From an uncultured Clostridia bacterium (lineage in GTDB: Bacteria; Bacillota; Clostridia; TANB77; CAG-508): 9,018 nt of DNA. The translations under genes were made by a program, and so were the position numbers. The stretch is taken from the NCBI GenBank assembly GCA_910589185.1, contig CAJUSU010000003.1, positions 86,105-95,122 on the forward strand, given 5' to 3'. A model generated the notes under the pieces. That model saw only the letters and a list, made by a program, of their open reading frames with translations. It made no database searches and was not told where the DNA came from. Below are positions 1-5,930 of this stretch, in pieces. Every line of letters begins with the position of its first letter. Position 1 is the stretch's first letter.

Positions 1-295
1 AAACATCTCCTAGTACATTAATTTTAATGTTTTCCAACTCTTTATCATTTAGAAAATCGTTAACATACATTTGAAGTAAGCCCATTAAAGCGCCTACTTC
101 TTCTTTCGTTCTTTTCCAATTTTCTGTTGAAAATGCATATACTGTTAGATATTGAATTCCAATTTTATTCGCATATTTTGCTATTTTCTTTAAGGTCTCT
201 GCTCCTTCTTTATGACCAAGTCTTGTTTCTATATTTCTTTCTTTTGCCCATCTACGGTTTCCATCCATTATAATAGCAATATGCTTTGGTAACAT
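1..295 (-). CDS. uppS: Undecaprenyl diphosphate synthase (cis-prenyltransferase), 3' part missing
   Basis: UppS condenses isopentenyl diphosphate units onto farnesyl diphosphate to make the C55 lipid carrier for peptidoglycan and other wall polymers. About 98 N-terminal residues are present; the rest lies beyond the left edge of the window. Read on the minus strand the protein begins MLPKHIAIIMDGNRRWAKE, the family's signature, with the catalytic Asp at residue 11 in the MDGNRRW motif. A GHKEG motif and a YAFSTENW motif follow, both typical of the family. The chosen ATG (295-293) has GGAG 5 nt upstream. An in-frame ATG at 307-305 overlaps the frr stop (TAATG) but would turn that ribosome binding site into codons, so it is less likely. 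The gene is the third of a pyrH-frr-uppS operon. Family assignment is very secure. Confidence 0.96.
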   Translation of the reverse strand, partial: MLPKHIAIIMDGNRRWAKERNIETRLGHKEGAETLKKIAKYANKIGIQYLTVYAFSTENWKRTKEEVGALMGLLQMYVNDFLNDKELENIKINVLGDV

Positions 296-306
296 CTTTT
301 CTCCCA

Positions 307-852
307 TTATATCGTCATTATCTCCTTTTCTTTTGCCGCTAAAAGGCTATCTATTTCTTCTATCTTTTTGTCTGTTAATTTTTGAATTTGGTCTTCTTCA
401 TTTTTTAAATCATCTTCTGTAATTTCTGATTTCTTTTGCATTTCTTTTGCTTCATCAATAGCATCCCTTCTAATAGAACGGATTGCTACTTTTGCCTCTT
501 CTGCTGTTTTTCTAATATCTTTTACCAATTCTTTTCTTCTCTCTTCATTTAATTCAGGAAAGTTTAATCTTATGACTTTTCCATCATTATTTGGATTAAT
601 TCCTATATCAGATTTTAAAATTTCCTTTTCGATTTCTTTTAATAAATTGATATCCCATGGTTGAATTAATATCATTCTAGCTTCTGGTACTGAAATACCT
701 GCTACTTGATTAATTGGAGTTGGTACTCCATAATAGTCTACTGAAATCTTGTTTAAAATTGCTGGGTTTGCACGTCCTGCTCTTACCTCTGCTAAATTTT
801 CTTGAAATACACTAATTGTTTTATTCATTTTTTCTTCAAATACATTATTCAT
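307..852 (-). CDS. frr: Ribosome recycling factor
   Basis: The 181-residue product matches the usual ~185-residue length of bacterial ribosome recycling factor. RRF works with EF-G to split the post-termination 70S complex in the cytoplasm. Family hallmarks are visible: VRAGRANPAIL near residues 23-33, YYGVPTPINQVAGISVPEAR in the first third, a central NDGKVIRLNFPELNEERR segment, and a long charged helical C-terminal half fitting the three-helix-bundle domain. The ATG at 852-850 is preceded by AAAGGA (870-865) at 12 nt. It starts 18 nt after the pyrH stop and its TAA overlaps a TAATG sequence just before uppS, so it is almost certainly cotranscribed with both. The gene order pyrH-frr-uppS is widely conserved in bacteria. 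Nothing is unusual. Confidence 0.98.
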   Translation of the reverse strand: MNNVFEEKMNKTISVFQENLAEVRAGRANPAILNKISVDYYGVPTPINQVAGISVPEARMILIQPWDINLLKEIEKEILKSDIGINPNNDGKVIRLNFPELNEERRKELVKDIRKTAEEAKVAIRSIRRDAIDEAKEMQKKSEITEDDLKNEEDQIQKLTDKKIEEIDSLLAAKEKEIMTI

Positions 853-870
853 AATCTTTATTTTTCCTTT

Positions 871-1578
871 CTAATCTACTAAAGTTCCTATTTTTTCGCC
901 TTGAATTATTTTTACCATATTTTCTGGCTCTGCAATACCAAATACAATAAGAGGTATTTTATTATCTCTACATAGTGCTGTTGCTGTAGAATCCATTACC
1001 TTTAAATCTTTTGATAAAATATCTAAATAAGTAATATGGTCATATCTCTCTGCATTTGGATTAATCTTTGGGTCATCAGAATAAACTGCATCAATAGTTT
1101 TACCAACCAATATAGCTTCTGCTCCAACTTCCACTGCTCTTAATGCTGCCGTTGTATCTGTTGTGAAGTATGGATGTCCTGTTCCACAAGCAAATATCAC
1201 AACTCTTCCTTTTTGTAAATGTTTAATTGCCTTTCTTTGGATAAATGGTTCTGCTATTTCCCTCATTTCAATAGCTGTTTGTAATCTTGAATAAACTCCT
1301 CTAGCCTCTAAAGCATCTTGCAATGCTAAGCCATTCATAGAAGTTGCAAGCATTCCCATATAGTCTGATGTAGTTCTTTCCATTTCTTTCCCATTTCTAC
1401 CTCTCCAGAAGTTTCCTCCACCAACTACAATTGCTATTTCTGCTCCCATTTCTACTAACTTTTTAATTTGGTCACAAATTTCTCCTATTGTTTCTTCATT
1501 GATTCCATGTTTTGTTTCTCCTGCTAGTGCTTCTCCACTTAATTTTAGTAGAACTCTTTTATACTTTAATTCTGGCAA
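871..1578 (-). CDS. pyrH: UMP kinase (uridylate kinase)
   Basis: PyrH phosphorylates UMP to UDP with ATP, the committed step toward UTP and CTP, and belongs to the amino-acid-kinase fold. Visible motifs are KYKRVLLKLSGEAL at the start, a GGGNFWRG nucleotide-binding loop, YMGMLATSMNGLALQDALE, a GTGHPYFTTDTTAALRA segment, and DAVYSDDPK. I place the start at TTG (1578-1576), giving 235 residues beginning MPELKYKRVLLKLSGEAL, because GGAG (1592-1589) lies 10 nt upstream. The longer GTG start at 1587 adds only three codons and sits 1 nt after that GGAG, too close to be used. The gene heads the pyrH-frr-uppS operon. In many genomes rpsB and tsf precede pyrH, but here the upstream neighbour is an unrelated surface-protein gene. 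Function is secure; the start is moderately secure. Confidence 0.96.
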   Translation of the reverse strand: MPELKYKRVLLKLSGEALAGETKHGINEETIGEICDQIKKLVEMGAEIAIVVGGGNFWRGRNGKEMERTTSDYMGMLATSMNGLALQDALEARGVYSRLQTAIEMREIAEPFIQRKAIKHLQKGRVVIFACGTGHPYFTTDTTAALRAVEVGAEAILVGKTIDAVYSDDPKINPNAERYDHITYLDILSKDLKVMDSTATALCRDNKIPLIVFGIAEPENMVKIIQGEKIGTLVD

Positions 1579-1588
1579 TTCGCACACA

Positions 1589-1595
1589 CTCCTTT
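1589..1595 (-). promoter_or_regulatory. Ribosome binding site that decides the pyrH start
   Basis: The minus strand reads AAAGGAG here. It is 1 nt from an in-frame GTG (1587) but 10 nt from an in-frame TTG (1578). The spacing argues for the TTG, which also gives the usual N-terminus of the protein family. Confidence 0.65.
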
Positions 1596-1608
1596 TTCAT
1601 TTTTCCTT

Positions 1609-1637
1609 ATTCTATCATACATTATTAGTTTTGACAC
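1609..1637 (-). promoter_or_regulatory. Probable extended -10 promoter of the pyrH operon
   Basis: On the minus strand TAGAAT (1614-1609) is preceded by TGA, giving an extended -10 element. The -35 region 17 bp upstream is GTGTCA, a poor match, which is tolerable for an extended -10 promoter. Transcription would begin near 1602, about 23 nt before the TTG start. The element lies between the upstream terminator and pyrH, as expected if the operon has its own promoter. Confidence 0.45.
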
Positions 1638-1644
1638 CTCTTTT

Positions 1645-1701
1645 TTGAAAAAAATTAATAAAACTTCCTTATGATATTCTATATTTTATCATAAGGAAGT
1701 T
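1645..1701 (-). terminator. Intrinsic terminator after the prepilin-like gene
   Basis: A perfect 15-bp inverted repeat (AACTTCCTTATGATA at 1662-1676 and its complement at 1687-1701) encloses a 10-nt loop. In the minus direction the stem runs into TTTTATTAATTTTTTT. It begins 54 nt after the stop of the prepilin-like gene and ends before the pyrH promoter, so it insulates the core operon from the surface gene. Confidence 0.85.
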
Positions 1702-1755
1702 CTTTTCCAATATATTTTCAAATTCCACAAAATTTTTTATAGTTCCAAGTTTGAG

Positions 1756-3243
1756 CTAGATGCAGAAACCAGGTGCAACGCCACCGGTACCACTCGCACT
1801 GCCAGCAGTGCTACTACCATTGGAATTAACTCCACAAAAATAAACATTTCCGTCGTAAATAGGTGAACGAAGCCACCACCAGTTCGTATTACCTGAAAGT
1901 GGTGATTTATTGATAAAATTGCTGTTTGATGCACTTGGATCTATTCCGTTCTCATTATCTTTATACCATTTATACTGATTTCCTTCTTTTCCTATTGCTG
2001 TACCATATTTTGTACTGCTGAGGTCACTTCTTCCTTTACTCCATACTTCACTACAGCTTAATATCCATAAATAATCATTACATGTCGTCACACTATTTGC
2101 GTCATTGTATATTGCAATATAATTTTTCTTTACTTGCTTAATATAACTTCTATTATTTAAGTTTGTTCCTAAACCTCCAATTGTTCCACTTTGCACTGCA
2201 TCATTATTATTGTATCCGTTTAAATCTTTTCTCATTTGTGTTACTGCCCAACCTCCAGAATTAGTAGCACTGTTATTCATGCTTTTGCTAGTGTTTCCTA
2301 TTATAAAATCATAGAATTCAAAACTAATACCTGCCTTTGTATGTGTTCCTCCATAGACTGTTGTGTCCACTAAATCGTCATGTTTAAATCCTAACACTCT
2401 TACTCTTCTTTTTTCTCCATTATATCTTACATCATAAATGCCGCCCACATTTATAGTTTTACTTTTTTCTTCCACTGTTACTGTTGCTTGATTTGAACTG
2501 CTTGTAATGCTACTATCATTTGCTATCTCTTTAGCAATCTTACTCATTAACTCCCAATTTGTTTCTACTGTTATTTTACATTCTGCTGTTTTATTACTTC
2601 CGTCTTTTGTTTTTGCTGTTATGGTTACTTCTCCTAATTTTATTCCTATTACTAATCCTGTATTGTCAACTGTTGCTATTGTTTCATCACTGCTTTTCCA
2701 TTCCACCTCTTTATTTTCTGCATTATCTGGACTTACTGTTGCTGTTAGCTTTGTAGTTCCATCTTCTACAATTGTTTCTTCTGTTTTATTTAATGTGATA
2801 CTTTGCACATATATTTTATCTGTTGTTCCATTTTTTCCTGCATACTCTATTTTAGCATCTGTTGGCTTTTCTTTCGATGGCACTAATTCTATTCGAAAAA
2901 TATACCCTGGTTTTGTTGTTACATTGTAAGTTCCATCTTCATTTTCTACTACATCTGTATTTTTATTCTCTATTATCTCTTGCTTTTCTATATAGTCCTT
3001 ATATTTTTCTATATCAAATGTCCCTAAACCTTCTATAATAACTGGTCCCTTGGACACTTCTAATCTTTCTTGCCATTTTGCTACTTCCGTCTTGTCTTTT
3101 GCCTCCTGAGCTTTCTTGAAGATACTATTTTCTCCCATAGTATACATGATTGTAATTCCTGCTAAAATCAGCAATACTACTATAGTCACCACTAGTGCGA
3201 TAAGTGTTATACCATTTTGCTTTTCCATAAATTTATTTTTCAT
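1756..3243 (-). CDS. Prepilin-leader surface protein with Ig-like (Big_2) and C-terminal DUF6273/lectin-like domain
   Basis: The 495-residue product starts with a prepilin-like leader: a short basic segment, then G11 followed by ITLIALVVTI and a hydrophobic helix to about residue 33. This fits a class III signal cut after G11, though the Glu at +5 of true pilins is Ala here. Residues ~34-140 are charged and mixed. Residues ~144-227 form a bacterial Ig-like group 2 domain (KIYVQSITLNKTEETI, then VEWKSSDETIATVDNTGLV). Residues ~262-495 resemble the domain usually labelled DUF6273: VGGIYDVRYNGEKRRVRVLG early, WWWLRSP at 455-461, and GGVAPGFCI at the very end, consistent with a C-type-lectin/FGE-like fold. 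ATG 3243 has AAAGGAGG 12 nt upstream; M6 would be 27 nt away. The gene has its own promoter and terminator. It probably displays a ligand-binding domain outside the membrane; the ligand is unknown. The last ~125 bp differ sharply in composition. Confidence 0.82.
   Translation of the reverse strand: MKNKFMEKQNGITLIALVVTIVVLLILAGITIMYTMGENSIFKKAQEAKDKTEVAKWQERLEVSKGPVIIEGLGTFDIEKYKDYIEKQEIIENKNTDVVENEDGTYNVTTKPGYIFRIELVPSKEKPTDAKIEYAGKNGTTDKIYVQSITLNKTEETIVEDGTTKLTATVSPDNAENKEVEWKSSDETIATVDNTGLVIGIKLGEVTITAKTKDGSNKTAECKITVETNWELMSKIAKEIANDSSITSSSNQATVTVEEKSKTINVGGIYDVRYNGEKRRVRVLGFKHDDLVDTTVYGGTHTKAGISFEFYDFIIGNTSKSMNNSATNSGGWAVTQMRKDLNGYNNNDAVQSGTIGGLGTNLNNRSYIKQVKKNYIAIYNDANSVTTCNDYLWILSCSEVWSKGRSDLSSTKYGTAIGKEGNQYKWYKDNENGIDPSASNSNFINKSPLSGNTNWWWLRSPIYDGNVYFCGVNSNGSSTAGSASGTGGVAPGFCI
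1759..1884 (-). other. Candidate variable repeat at the 3' end of the lectin-like domain
   Basis: This segment encodes residues 454-495, from NWWWLRSP to GVAPGFCI. Direct counts: 1761-1820 is 35/60 G+C, against 20/60 in the same gene at 1921-1980. Only 9 of those 60 coding-strand bases are adenine. Of the last 35 codons, 31 end in C or T, and residues 476-488 are almost all Gly, Ser, Thr or Ala written as GGY, AGY, ACY and GCY. Codons of the AAY type with adenines replaced would give this pattern, which is how diversity-generating retroelements alter target genes. No template copy, reverse transcriptase or GC-rich downstream hairpin is present in the window, so the assignment is an inference. 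Confidence 0.45.
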
Positions 3244-3340
3244 TTTAATTTATGTCCTCCTTTTCTTTAGTGTTTACTTCTTTTTTCGTTTTATACATTA
3301 CAAGTATTTTTATTCTTATCAACATATTTTATCTACATAT

Positions 3341-3370
3341 ATCTTATCAATACGTGTCATAAAATGTCAA
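3341..3370 (-). promoter_or_regulatory. Sigma-A promoter of the prepilin-like gene
   Basis: On the minus strand a perfect TTGACA (3370-3365) is followed after 18 bp by TAAGAT (3346-3341). Transcription would start near 3334, leaving a leader of about 90 nt before the ATG at 3243. TTGATAAG occurs twice on the minus strand (3350-3343 and 3322-3315), once across the -10 element and once in the early leader. No riboswitch fold is recognisable. I see no equally good promoter for the divergent sortase in the rest of this 232-bp gap. Confidence 0.7.
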
Positions 3371-3475
3371 TATTTTTTATTAATTATTTTTCTCTATTTG
3401 TATACTTCATAGTATATTTCTAAAAATTTCTGTACAAACTATATAAAAAGTATTATCAGAAAAGGAAAACAAAAA

Positions 3476-4252
3476 ATGGCTAATCAAATTATTGAAGAAA
3501 GTTTAAAACAAAATCAAGCTTCAATTCATAAAGCTAAACATAGAAATAAAAAATTCCATATTGAGTTTAGTAATGAAATTGCTGAAATTCCTTATGGAGA
3601 AAATCTTACTATCTCTAAGCTTACTAAAATACAAAAATTCAAAAACTTTGTTAAAAACAAAAAATATCAATTACAATTTTCTGTTTCTAGTACTGCTGCT
3701 GTTGTATTCTTATTGTTTCTCCTTTGGAAAGTTTATCAATATCAGCAAAAAGAAAAAATGTCACAAAAACTTTTAGATAACTATCAACTTACTACTCTTT
3801 ATTCTGATTCTTCACATTATGAAGCTAATCAGCTTGGGGCTGACGTTTTAATTCGTAATCCTTTTGTAATTGGTATGATCAAAATTGATAAAATTGGACT
3901 TAATTATCCCATTCTTTCTGAAAGCAATGATGAACTACTTAGGATTTCTCTATGTCGCTTTAACGGCCCTATGCCTAACGAAACAGGAAACTTATGCATT
4001 GCAGGTCATAATTATATTGATGATCGCTTTTTTGGAAGATTAAATGAATTAATTGTTGGAGATAAAATCGAACTATATGGTTTGTCTGGTCAAAAAAAAG
4101 TTTACACAATCACCATAAAATTCGAGGTAGAAGCCAACGATTTATCTTGCACTACTCAAGATGTCGGAAATCAGAAAGTACTAACTTTGCTTACATGCAA
4201 TAATTCCAATCAAAATAAAAGAATTATTGTACAAGCCAAAACCGAAAACTAA
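3476..4252 (+). CDS. Sortase (class D-like cysteine transpeptidase)
   Basis: Sortases cut LPXTG-type sorting signals and join the new C-terminus to cell-wall precursor. The 258-residue protein has a basic, probably cytoplasmic N-terminal region of about 67 residues, one membrane segment at ~68-84, and an extracellular catalytic domain at ~128-258. The catalytic triad is visible: His178 in IAGHNY, Cys241 in LTLLTCNN, and Arg249 in KRIIVQAK. GMIKIDKIGLNYPIL (133-147) and FGRLNELIVGDKIELY (186-201) are standard sortase blocks. The subclass is uncertain; class D or a related small-substrate class fits best. ATG 3476 has AAGGA 9 nt upstream. The gene diverges from the prepilin-like gene and converges on a gene for an LPQTG protein, its obvious substrate candidate. 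The long cytoplasmic extension is unusual. No clear promoter is seen upstream. Confidence 0.9.
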   Translation: MANQIIEESLKQNQASIHKAKHRNKKFHIEFSNEIAEIPYGENLTISKLTKIQKFKNFVKNKKYQLQFSVSSTAAVVFLLFLLWKVYQYQQKEKMSQKLLDNYQLTTLYSDSSHYEANQLGADVLIRNPFVIGMIKIDKIGLNYPILSESNDELLRISLCRFNGPMPNETGNLCIAGHNYIDDRFFGRLNELIVGDKIELYGLSGQKKVYTITIKFEVEANDLSCTTQDVGNQKVLTLLTCNNSNQNKRIIVQAKTEN

Positions 4253-4266
4253 TATTAAAAAAGCAA

Positions 4267-4313
4267 AAAGAATGTCAACTAATTTGTTAACATTCTTTCT
4301 ATTTTTTTATTTT
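4267..4313. terminator. Bidirectional terminator between sortase and LPQTG genes
   Basis: Arms 4267-4279 (AAAGAATGTCAAC) and 4286-4298 (GTTAACATTCTTT) pair at 12 of 13 positions around a 6-nt loop. On the plus strand the stem is followed by CTATTTTTTTATTTTT, ending sortase transcripts. On the minus strand it is followed by GCTTTTTTAATA, about 20 nt past the stop of the LPQTG gene, so it can serve both convergent genes. Confidence 0.85.
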
Positions 4314-4318
4314 TACCA

Positions 4319-4645
4319 TTAATGAATATTGTTATATTTTCTAATTCTAAAATATGCATATATTGCTGATACTGTACATACACCAATAAATACAAATAAA
4401 GCTGTATCTCCTGCGACACCTGTCTGTGGTAATGTGTTTCCACTTGTTCCATTATTCGTTACTGGATTAACATTATTGTTTGTAACTGGTGCTGGTGTAT
4501 TAGTTGGTTGATTACTTGGGTTATTTCCTTGATCAATAGTTGGTAATTGTCCAACATCATCAGTAGCTTTTGTAAAAGTAACCATTAGTGCTAAAAATGT
4601 AATTACTAGCATAAATACAACTATTAATTTCTTATTCTTCATCAT
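4319..4645 (-). CDS. Small LPQTG-anchored cell-wall protein
   Basis: The 108-residue precursor has a signal peptide (MMKNKK, a hydrophobic core at ~7-24, probable cleavage after TKA at 27). A short Asn/Pro/Thr-rich stretch follows (28-71), then the sorting signal LPQTG at 72-76, a hydrophobic helix (~81-99) and a basic tail (RIRK). After signal-peptidase and sortase cleavage only about 48 residues, LPQT included, would remain attached to the wall. They look disordered, with no recognisable domain. I start at ATG 4645, with GGAG (4657-4654) 8 nt upstream. The same frame opens at 4738, but that ATG lies upstream of the predicted transcription start, and the extra 31 residues would bury the signal peptide. 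The convergent sortase is the likely anchoring enzyme. Class is secure; role is unknown. Confidence 0.85.
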   Translation of the reverse strand: MMKNKKLIVVFMLVITFLALMVTFTKATDDVGQLPTIDQGNNPSNQPTNTPAPVTNNNVNPVTNNGTSGNTLPQTGVAGDTALFVFIGVCTVSAIYAYFRIRKYNNIH

Positions 4646-4676
4646 TCTCATTTCTCCTTTTTCTTTCGAAGTTTCT

Positions 4677-4714
4677 ATCAGTAGTATTTGCACTTTTTTA
4701 AAAAATATACTGAT
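4677..4714 (-). promoter_or_regulatory. Hairpin in the leader of the LPQTG gene
   Basis: ATCAGTA (4677-4683) and TACTGAT (4708-4714) are perfect complements, and pairing can continue with TAT/ATA after a one-base bulge. The predicted leader of the LPQTG mRNA runs from about 4732 to 4646, so the hairpin lies inside it, some 20 nt before the ribosome binding site. No T-run follows, so it is not a terminator. It may stabilise the mRNA, or it may be chance in AT-rich DNA. Confidence 0.3.
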
Positions 4715-4738
4715 TTTTTCTTTCTTATTCTCATCCAT

Positions 4739-4767
4739 ATTGTATACTTGCCATTTAAAATAGTCAA
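4739..4767 (-). promoter_or_regulatory. Sigma-A promoter of the LPQTG gene
   Basis: On the minus strand TTGACT (4767-4762), a 17-bp spacer and TACAAT (4744-4739) form a near-consensus promoter. Transcription would begin near 4732, giving a leader of about 87 nt. That start excludes translation from the upstream ATG at 4738. The promoter lies just beyond the ychF stop, where no convincing terminator is seen, so some read-through from ychF is possible. Confidence 0.8.
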
Positions 4768-4814
4768 GTACTTTTTATAATTTTTTTCGACAAAATTGTA
4801 AAAAAATTTTTAAC

Positions 4815-5906
4815 TTAAACATTAAAGCGGAATAATACAACATCTCCATCTTGCATAATATAATCTTTTCCCTCTGAACGCATTAAACCTTTTTCTTTTA
4901 CAGCTACTATTGAGCCTTCTTTCATTAAATCATTATATGAAACAATCTCTGCTCTAATAAATCCTCTTTCTATATCACTATGAATTTTACCTGCTGCTTG
5001 TGGTGCTTTTGTTCCATTCTTTATTGTCCAAGCTCTTACTTCTGGCTCTCCTGCTGTTAAGAAAGACATTAATCCTAGTAAATCATAACTTGCTTTAATT
5101 ACCTTATCTAATCCTGATTCTTGTAGTCCTAATGCTTCTAGCATTTCTTTTTCATCTTCGCCTTCTAAAGTAGCTAGTTCTTCTTCTATTTTGATACAAA
5201 GTGGTATTACTTCTGCTTTCTCCTGTTTTGCATATTCCACTACTTTTTTCACATTTTCATCTTCAAAAGCGTTTGTTAATTGGTCCTCTGAAACATTCGC
5301 TATGTACAAAATTGGCTTCATAGTTAATAAAAAAGCATCTTTTACTAATGGTTGTTCTTCCTCTGTTAACTCTACTGACCTTGCTGGTTTACCATTGTCT
5401 AAAGCCAGTTTGATTTTCTCAAAGGCATCTACTTCTGCTTGTGCCTTTTTATCTGCCTTTAATTTTTTCTTAGCACTATCAATTCTTTTTTCTACGGTTT
5501 CTATATCTGCAAAAACTAATTCTAAATTAATGGTTTCAATATCTCTAATTGGTTCTATGCTTCCATCTACATGGACAATATTTGTATCTTCAAAACATCT
5601 TACTACTTCTACAATGCTGTCTACTTCACGAATATGTGATAAAAATTTATTTCCTAATCCTTCGCCATGGCTTGCTCCTTTTACCAATCCCGCAATATCT
5701 ACAAATTCAATCACTGCTGGTGTTACTTTTTCTGGTTGATAAATTTGAGCTAAATTTTCTAATCTCTCATCTGGAACTGCTACTACTCCTACATTTGGCT
5801 CTATTGTGCAAAATGGATAATTAGCACATTCTGCTCCTGCTTTAGTAATAGCATTAAATAGTGTACTCTTCCCTACATTTGGAAGACCTACAATTCCCAT
5901 TTTCAT
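4815..5906 (-). CDS. ychF: Redox/translation-associated ATPase YchF (OLA1 family)
   Basis: YchF is a universally conserved Obg-related P-loop NTPase that prefers ATP, binds ribosomes and is linked to stress and translation control. The 363-residue length is exactly that of the family. Visible elements are P-loop GLPNVGKST (7-15), NYPFCTIEPN (29-38), the switch II region DIAGLVKGASHGEGLGN (70-86) with His in place of the usual catalytic Gln, and the NVSE motif (204-207) that replaces the GTP-specific NKxD. A charged helical insertion (~130-175) and a C-terminal TGS domain (~280-363, ending DGDVVLFRFNV) follow. ATG 5906 has AAAGGAG 10 nt upstream; M3 would be further away. It starts 24 nt after the stop of the L,D-transpeptidase gene with no terminator between, so the two are probably cotranscribed. 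Assignment is very secure. Confidence 0.98.
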   Translation of the reverse strand: MKMGIVGLPNVGKSTLFNAITKAGAECANYPFCTIEPNVGVVAVPDERLENLAQIYQPEKVTPAVIEFVDIAGLVKGASHGEGLGNKFLSHIREVDSIVEVVRCFEDTNIVHVDGSIEPIRDIETINLELVFADIETVEKRIDSAKKKLKADKKAQAEVDAFEKIKLALDNGKPARSVELTEEEQPLVKDAFLLTMKPILYIANVSEDQLTNAFEDENVKKVVEYAKQEKAEVIPLCIKIEEELATLEGEDEKEMLEALGLQESGLDKVIKASYDLLGLMSFLTAGEPEVRAWTIKNGTKAPQAAGKIHSDIERGFIRAEIVSYNDLMKEGSIVAVKEKGLMRSEGKDYIMQDGDVVLFRFNV

Positions 5907-5930
5907 GTTTTAATTTCTCCTTTTACTATT

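Noticed and set aside
1631..1636. Perfect TTGACA on the plus strand near the pyrH terminator
   Set aside because: No -10 box at a suitable distance and no plus-strand gene downstream; likely chance.
1737..1934. 65-codon open frame on the minus strand overlapping the 3' end of the prepilin-like gene
   Set aside because: It is an alternate frame of the GC-rich tail, has no ribosome binding site fitting a gene, and runs past the real stop only because stops are rarer in this segment.
2507..2929. Plus-strand open frame opposite the prepilin-like gene, rich in Leu, Val and Ser
   Set aside because: Antisense shadow of the real gene; the apparent hydrophobicity comes from reading Lys/Asn/Glu/Thr codons backwards.
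3244..3475. Cyclic-di-GMP or other riboswitch upstream of the prepilin-like gene; also an inverted repeat TATACT/AGTATA at 3401-3416
   Set aside because: The leader is AT-rich with no conserved aptamer core. The inverted repeat is only 6 bp and expected by chance in such sequence.
4779..4808. 9-bp inverted repeat of only A and T after ychF as a terminator
   Set aside because: The stem has no G-C pair and no T-run follows it in the minus direction; it also abuts the LPQTG promoter.
5191..5739. 182-codon plus-strand open frame inside ychF
   Set aside because: Antisense shadow of a highly conserved gene; no start signals and no recognisable protein features.
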